Assembly (NCBI GenBank): GCA_947483645.1
Contig: CANKLS010000030.1
Coordinates: forward strand, 1-16,934
Source: Bradymonadales bacterium
Lineage (GTDB): Bacteria > Myxococcota > Bradymonadia > REDH01
Reading direction: 5' to 3'
DNA length: 16,934 nucleotides
The notes under the pieces were generated by a model that ran no database searches, was not told the origin of the DNA, and saw only the letters and a program-made list of their open reading frames with translations. The position numbers and the translations under genes are program-made. Every line of letters starts with the position of its first letter. Positions within the stretch are counted from its first letter, which is position 1. Positions 14,493-16,934 of this stretch are shown one piece after another.

Positions 14493-16159
14493 GACTGCGG
14501 GCTCACATGCCGGTGCGGAACCTTCACACCGTGCGCGTCTGCGAAGGCGTTCGCCTCCTCGTATCCCGCATCTGCGTGACGCAAGACGCCCATGCCGGGG
14601 TCGGAGGTCAGCACGCGTGACAGACGGGCATCGGCGTCGGCCGAGCCGTCGGCCAGCGCGACCATGCCCGAGTGGATGCTGTAGCCGATGCCCACGCCGC
14701 CGCCGTGGTGGAGGCTAACCCAGGCCGCGCCATTGACAGCGTTGACCAAGGCGTTGAGCAGCGGCCAGTCGGCGATGGCGTCGGAGCCATCCTTCATTGC
14801 CTCGGTCTCCCGGTTGGGGCTCGCCACCGAACCGCAGTCCAGGTGGTCGCGGCCAATCACCAGCGGCGCGCTCACCTTGCCCTGGCGGACCAACTCGTTG
14901 AAGCGCAGTCCTGCAGCCTCGCGCTCCCCATAGCCGAGCCAGCAGATGCGGGCAGGGAGCCCCTGAAAGGCAATCTTCTCTCCCGCCAGCCGGATCCACC
15001 GCTGCAACATCTCGTTCTCGGGGAAGAGCTCGGCGATGGCCTTGTCGGTCACGGCGATGTCGTTCGGGTCGCCCGACAGCGCAACCCAGCGGAAGGGCCC
15101 CTTGCCCTCGCAGAAGAGCGGTCGGATGTAGGCCGGCACAAAGCCCGGAATCTTGAAGGCATCGGTGATGCCGTAGTCCTTGGCCCACTGACGGATGTTG
15201 TTGCCGTAGTCGAAGGCCACCGAGCCAAGCGCCTGCAGGTCGAGCATCGCCCGCACATGGGCGGCCATCGAGGCGTAGGCGCGCTGCTTGTAGCCCTCGG
15301 GGTCGGCGGCGCGGAGCAGGTCGGCCTCGGCGAGCGTCATGCCGGCAGGGATGTAGCCGACCATCGGATCGTGCGCTGCGGTCTGGTCGGTGACCATGTC
15401 GGGCACAACGCCGCGGCGGACCAGCTCGGGCAGCACCTCTGCGGCGTTGCCGAGCAGGCCAACGGAGACAGGGTTCCGGCTCTCTGTCGCCTCCTTCATC
15501 CAGGCGAGCGCCTCGTCCAGGCTGTCGGTCCAGCGGTCGAGGTAGCGGGTCGCGATGCGTCGCTCGATGTGCTCCTTGCGAATCTCCACCGCCAGGCAGC
15601 TCGCCCCCGCCATCGTCGCGGCCAGGGGCTGCGCGCCACCCATGCCGCCAAGACCAGCCGTCAGCACCCACCGGTTGGTCAGGTCGCCACCGAAGTGCAC
15701 CTTGCCTGCGGCGGCGAAGGTCTCGAAGGTCCCCTGCACGATCCCCTGCGTGCCGATGTAGATCCAGGAGCCTGCGGTCATCTGGCCGAACATGGTCAGG
15801 CCGGCCCGTTCAAGCTCGTTGAACTTCTCCCAGGTCGCCCAGTGCGGCACCAGGTTGGAGTTGGCGATGAGCACCTTCGGCGCCATCTCATGCGTCCGCA
15901 GAATGCCGACCGCCTTGCCCGACTGCACCAGCAGCGTCTCGTTGTTCTCGAGCGAACGCAGCGAAGCCACGATACGATCAAAGGCTGGCCAGTTGCGCGC
16001 CGCCTTGCCCGAACCGCCATAGACGACCAGGTCTTGCGGCCGCTCGGCCACGTCGGGGTCGAGGTTGTTCATGAGCATGCGGAGGGCAGCCTCCTGCATC
16101 CAGCCTTTGCATGAAATCTCGGGGCCGCGGGGTGCGCGGATAACGCGGGGCTCGCTCAT
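14489..16159 (-). CDS. hutU: Urocanate hydratase (urocanase)
   Basis: Converts urocanate to 4-imidazolone-5-propionate using tightly bound NAD+, second step of histidine degradation, in the cytoplasm. At 556 aa it matches the bacterial family length. Seen: [11 protein letters not shown] (47-57), [16 protein letters not shown] (125-140), the dinucleotide-binding stretch GLGGMGGAQ (170-177 region), and DQTAAHDP (258-265). Also [13 protein letters not shown] with catalytic-site Cys406 (Pseudomonas putida Cys410), [17 protein letters not shown] (437-453), and [11 protein letters not shown] (484-494). Everything needed is present. The ATG at 16159 gives the expected N-terminus; only a weak GAG lies upstream. 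hutI overlaps its end by 4 nt. hutH (urocanate supply) and the formiminoglutamate-processing gene are not in the window. Confidence 0.97.
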   Translation of the reverse strand: MSEPRVIRAPRGPEISCKGWMQEAALRMLMNNLDPDVAERPQDLVVYGGSGKAARNWPAFDRIVASLRSLENNETLLVQSGKAVGILRTHEMAPKVLIANSNLVPHWATWEKFNELERAGLTMFGQMTAGSWIYIGTQGIVQGTFETFAAAGKVHFGGDLTNRWVLTAGLGGMGGAQPLAATMAGASCLAVEIRKEHIERRIATRYLDRWTDSLDEALAWMKEATESRNPVSVGLLGNAAEVLPELVRRGVVPDMVTDQTAAHDPMVGYIPAGMTLAEADLLRAADPEGYKQRAYASMAAHVRAMLDLQALGSVAFDYGNNIRQWAKDYGITDAFKIPGFVPAYIRPLFCEGKGPFRWVALSGDPNDIAVTDKAIAELFPENEMLQRWIRLAGEKIAFQGLPARICWLGYGEREAAGLRFNELVRQGKVSAPLVIGRDHLDCGSVASPNRETEAMKDGSDAIADWPLLNALVNAVNGAAWVSLHHGGGVGIGYSIHSGMVALADGSADADARLSRVLTSDPGMGVLRHADAGYEEANAFADAHGVKVPHRHVSPQS

Positions 16160-16222
16160 GAAAAACTCATAACATCAAAGAGGCCGCTAGCAGAGCAGGG
16201 CGCTGGTAGACGAAACAAAGAA
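16160..16222 (-). other. 63-nt gap upstream of hutU
   Basis: This gap separates hutU from the upstream same-strand FG-GAP/AgmX-type gene. It is AT-richer than its surroundings next to the hutU start, as a promoter or leader would be. I could not identify a convincing -35/-10 pair, terminator hairpin or operator in it, so whether hutUI has its own promoter is open. Confidence 0.3.
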
Positions 16223-16934
16223 CTAGAGTGCGTCTACGAAGTAGAACTCAAGTCTAAGATTTACTGTGCCTTTGTCGGCTGTCGCAGCCGAAAAACCAAT
16301 CTTCTTGATGGCGTTGCCGACGCAGGTCTCGAGGTCGCGGTTGGCCAGCGATGAGTGGCGCTTCACCACCTCGACCGCCTTGCCCTGCTTGTTCACGGTG
16401 ACCTCAAAGAGCATGTCGCCAACCCGCGTGAACTGGTCCCGCCCCATGTTGTCCGAGTAGCACTTCTGGATAGGGGCGGCGGCCTTCTCCACAGCGGCCT
16501 TCACCTGATCGCGGTCCGACACGGTCAACCCGTTCGCCGTCGCCGACTTCACCGTCACGCGGGCCTCACGACGAGCCCGGTCCGGATTCGATGCGACGGT
16601 AGCGATGAGCTTGCCCTCGCTGTCGACGACGAAGACGTTGTCCGCGCCGCCGAGGTAGAGCTCGCTCTTGCCGTCGCCGTTGAGGTCGGCAGCGACCGCC
16701 GAATAGATGGCGCCGGGCAGGTTGATGGTGCCGACCATCGCGGCATTGCGCTCAATGACAACCGCGCCGTCTGCCTGACGCACGGTGATATCTCCACCCA
16801 GCGTCTCGATGGGCTCGCTGCCGTTGACCCGACCAGCCTGACCGGCCTCGTCCACACCCTGCTTCATCTCCGACTCGGGCGCCTCGCCCTCGCGCTCCAC
16901 AAATTTGGAGTCGGGCTCGGCGTCGGGATCGAAG
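16223..16934 (-). CDS. FG-GAP-like plus AgmX/TonB-C-like domain protein, 5'-truncated by the window edge
   Basis: The frame stays open to the window edge, so only the last 236 residues are visible; a GTG at 16900 is probably internal. Counting from the first visible codon, residues 1-45 are acidic and linker-like. Residues about 46-115 look like a beta-propeller/FG-GAP (VCBS) unit with a calcium-type loop DLNGDGKSE (83-91) followed by LYLGGADNVFVVD. Residues about 140-236 match the AgmX/TonB-C-like pattern common in Myxococcota. That pattern has a helix ending in IQKCY (Cys158), a beta strand MLFEVTVNKQGKAVEVV, then LETCVGNAIKKIGF (Cys204), and a final strand VNLRLEFYF. The two Cys may pair. 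The family is linked to gliding or envelope energy-coupling proteins; its role here is unknown. The stop lies 63 nt before hutU. Confidence 0.75.
   Translation of the reverse strand, partial: FDPDAEPDSKFVEREGEAPESEMKQGVDEAGQAGRVNGSEPIETLGGDITVRQADGAVVIERNAAMVGTINLPGAIYSAVAADLNGDGKSELYLGGADNVFVVDSEGKLIATVASNPDRARREARVTVKSATANGLTVSDRDQVKAAVEKAAAPIQKCYSDNMGRDQFTRVGDMLFEVTVNKQGKAVEVVKRHSSLANRDLETCVGNAIKKIGFSAATADKGTVNLRLEFYFVDAL

Noticed and set aside
14672..16114. A 480-codon plus-strand open frame opposite hutU
   Set aside because: Shadow of a full-length, motif-complete urocanase.

Overview
The window is a GC-rich, gene-dense bacterial chromosomal segment with codons ending mostly in C or G. 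Several features point to a Myxococcota / Bradymonadota-like ('deltaproteobacterial') lineage: two lipoproteins with Asp/Thr-rich stalks and Cys-rich modules, an FHA-GGDEF diguanylate cyclase, an AMIN-like secreted protein, and a protein ending in an AgmX/TonB-C-like domain. This placement is inferred from protein style; no rRNA marker is present. I see no tRNA, rRNA, CRISPR array, insertion sequence, phage gene or riboswitch.

Layout. (1) 1-5706, plus strand: the 3' part of rlmN (23S rRNA/tRNA methyltransferase), a 796-aa modular lipoprotein, pgi only 6 nt after it, then an FHA-GGDEF diguanylate cyclase. (2) 9099-5714, minus strand: an AMIN-like secreted protein, a 409-aa Cys-rich lipoprotein overlapping it by 4 nt, and pyk (pyruvate kinase) 12 nt further on. 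This probable operon converges on the cyclase gene with only 7 nt between the coding regions. (3) 9100-9312: a divergent intergenic region with a 7-bp inverted repeat. (4) 9313-13260, plus strand: an exported HEAT-repeat-like protein and an ABC-F ATPase 24 nt apart. (5) 16934-13257, minus strand: the 3' part of an FG-GAP/AgmX-type gene, then hutU and hutI overlapping by 4 nt. hutI and the ABC-F gene converge with overlapping stop codons.

How they fit together. Pgi and Pyk are the second and last enzymes of glycolysis. HutU and HutI are the second and third steps of histidine degradation; hutH and the final step are not in view. RlmN and the ABC-F protein act on rRNA/tRNA or the ribosome. Interspersed are envelope proteins of unknown role. 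Both glycolytic genes sit at operon distance directly behind a gene for an Asp/Thr-stalk, Cys-rich lipoprotein, which is the most curious layout feature.

I do not see a convincing new multi-gene system. The candidates worth a second look are the lipoprotein-glycolysis pairings, the FHA-GGDEF cyclase, the AMIN/Cys-rich lipoprotein pair, the exported HEAT-like protein, and the FG-GAP + AgmX fusion. The window has no stretch above 300 nt without a gene.
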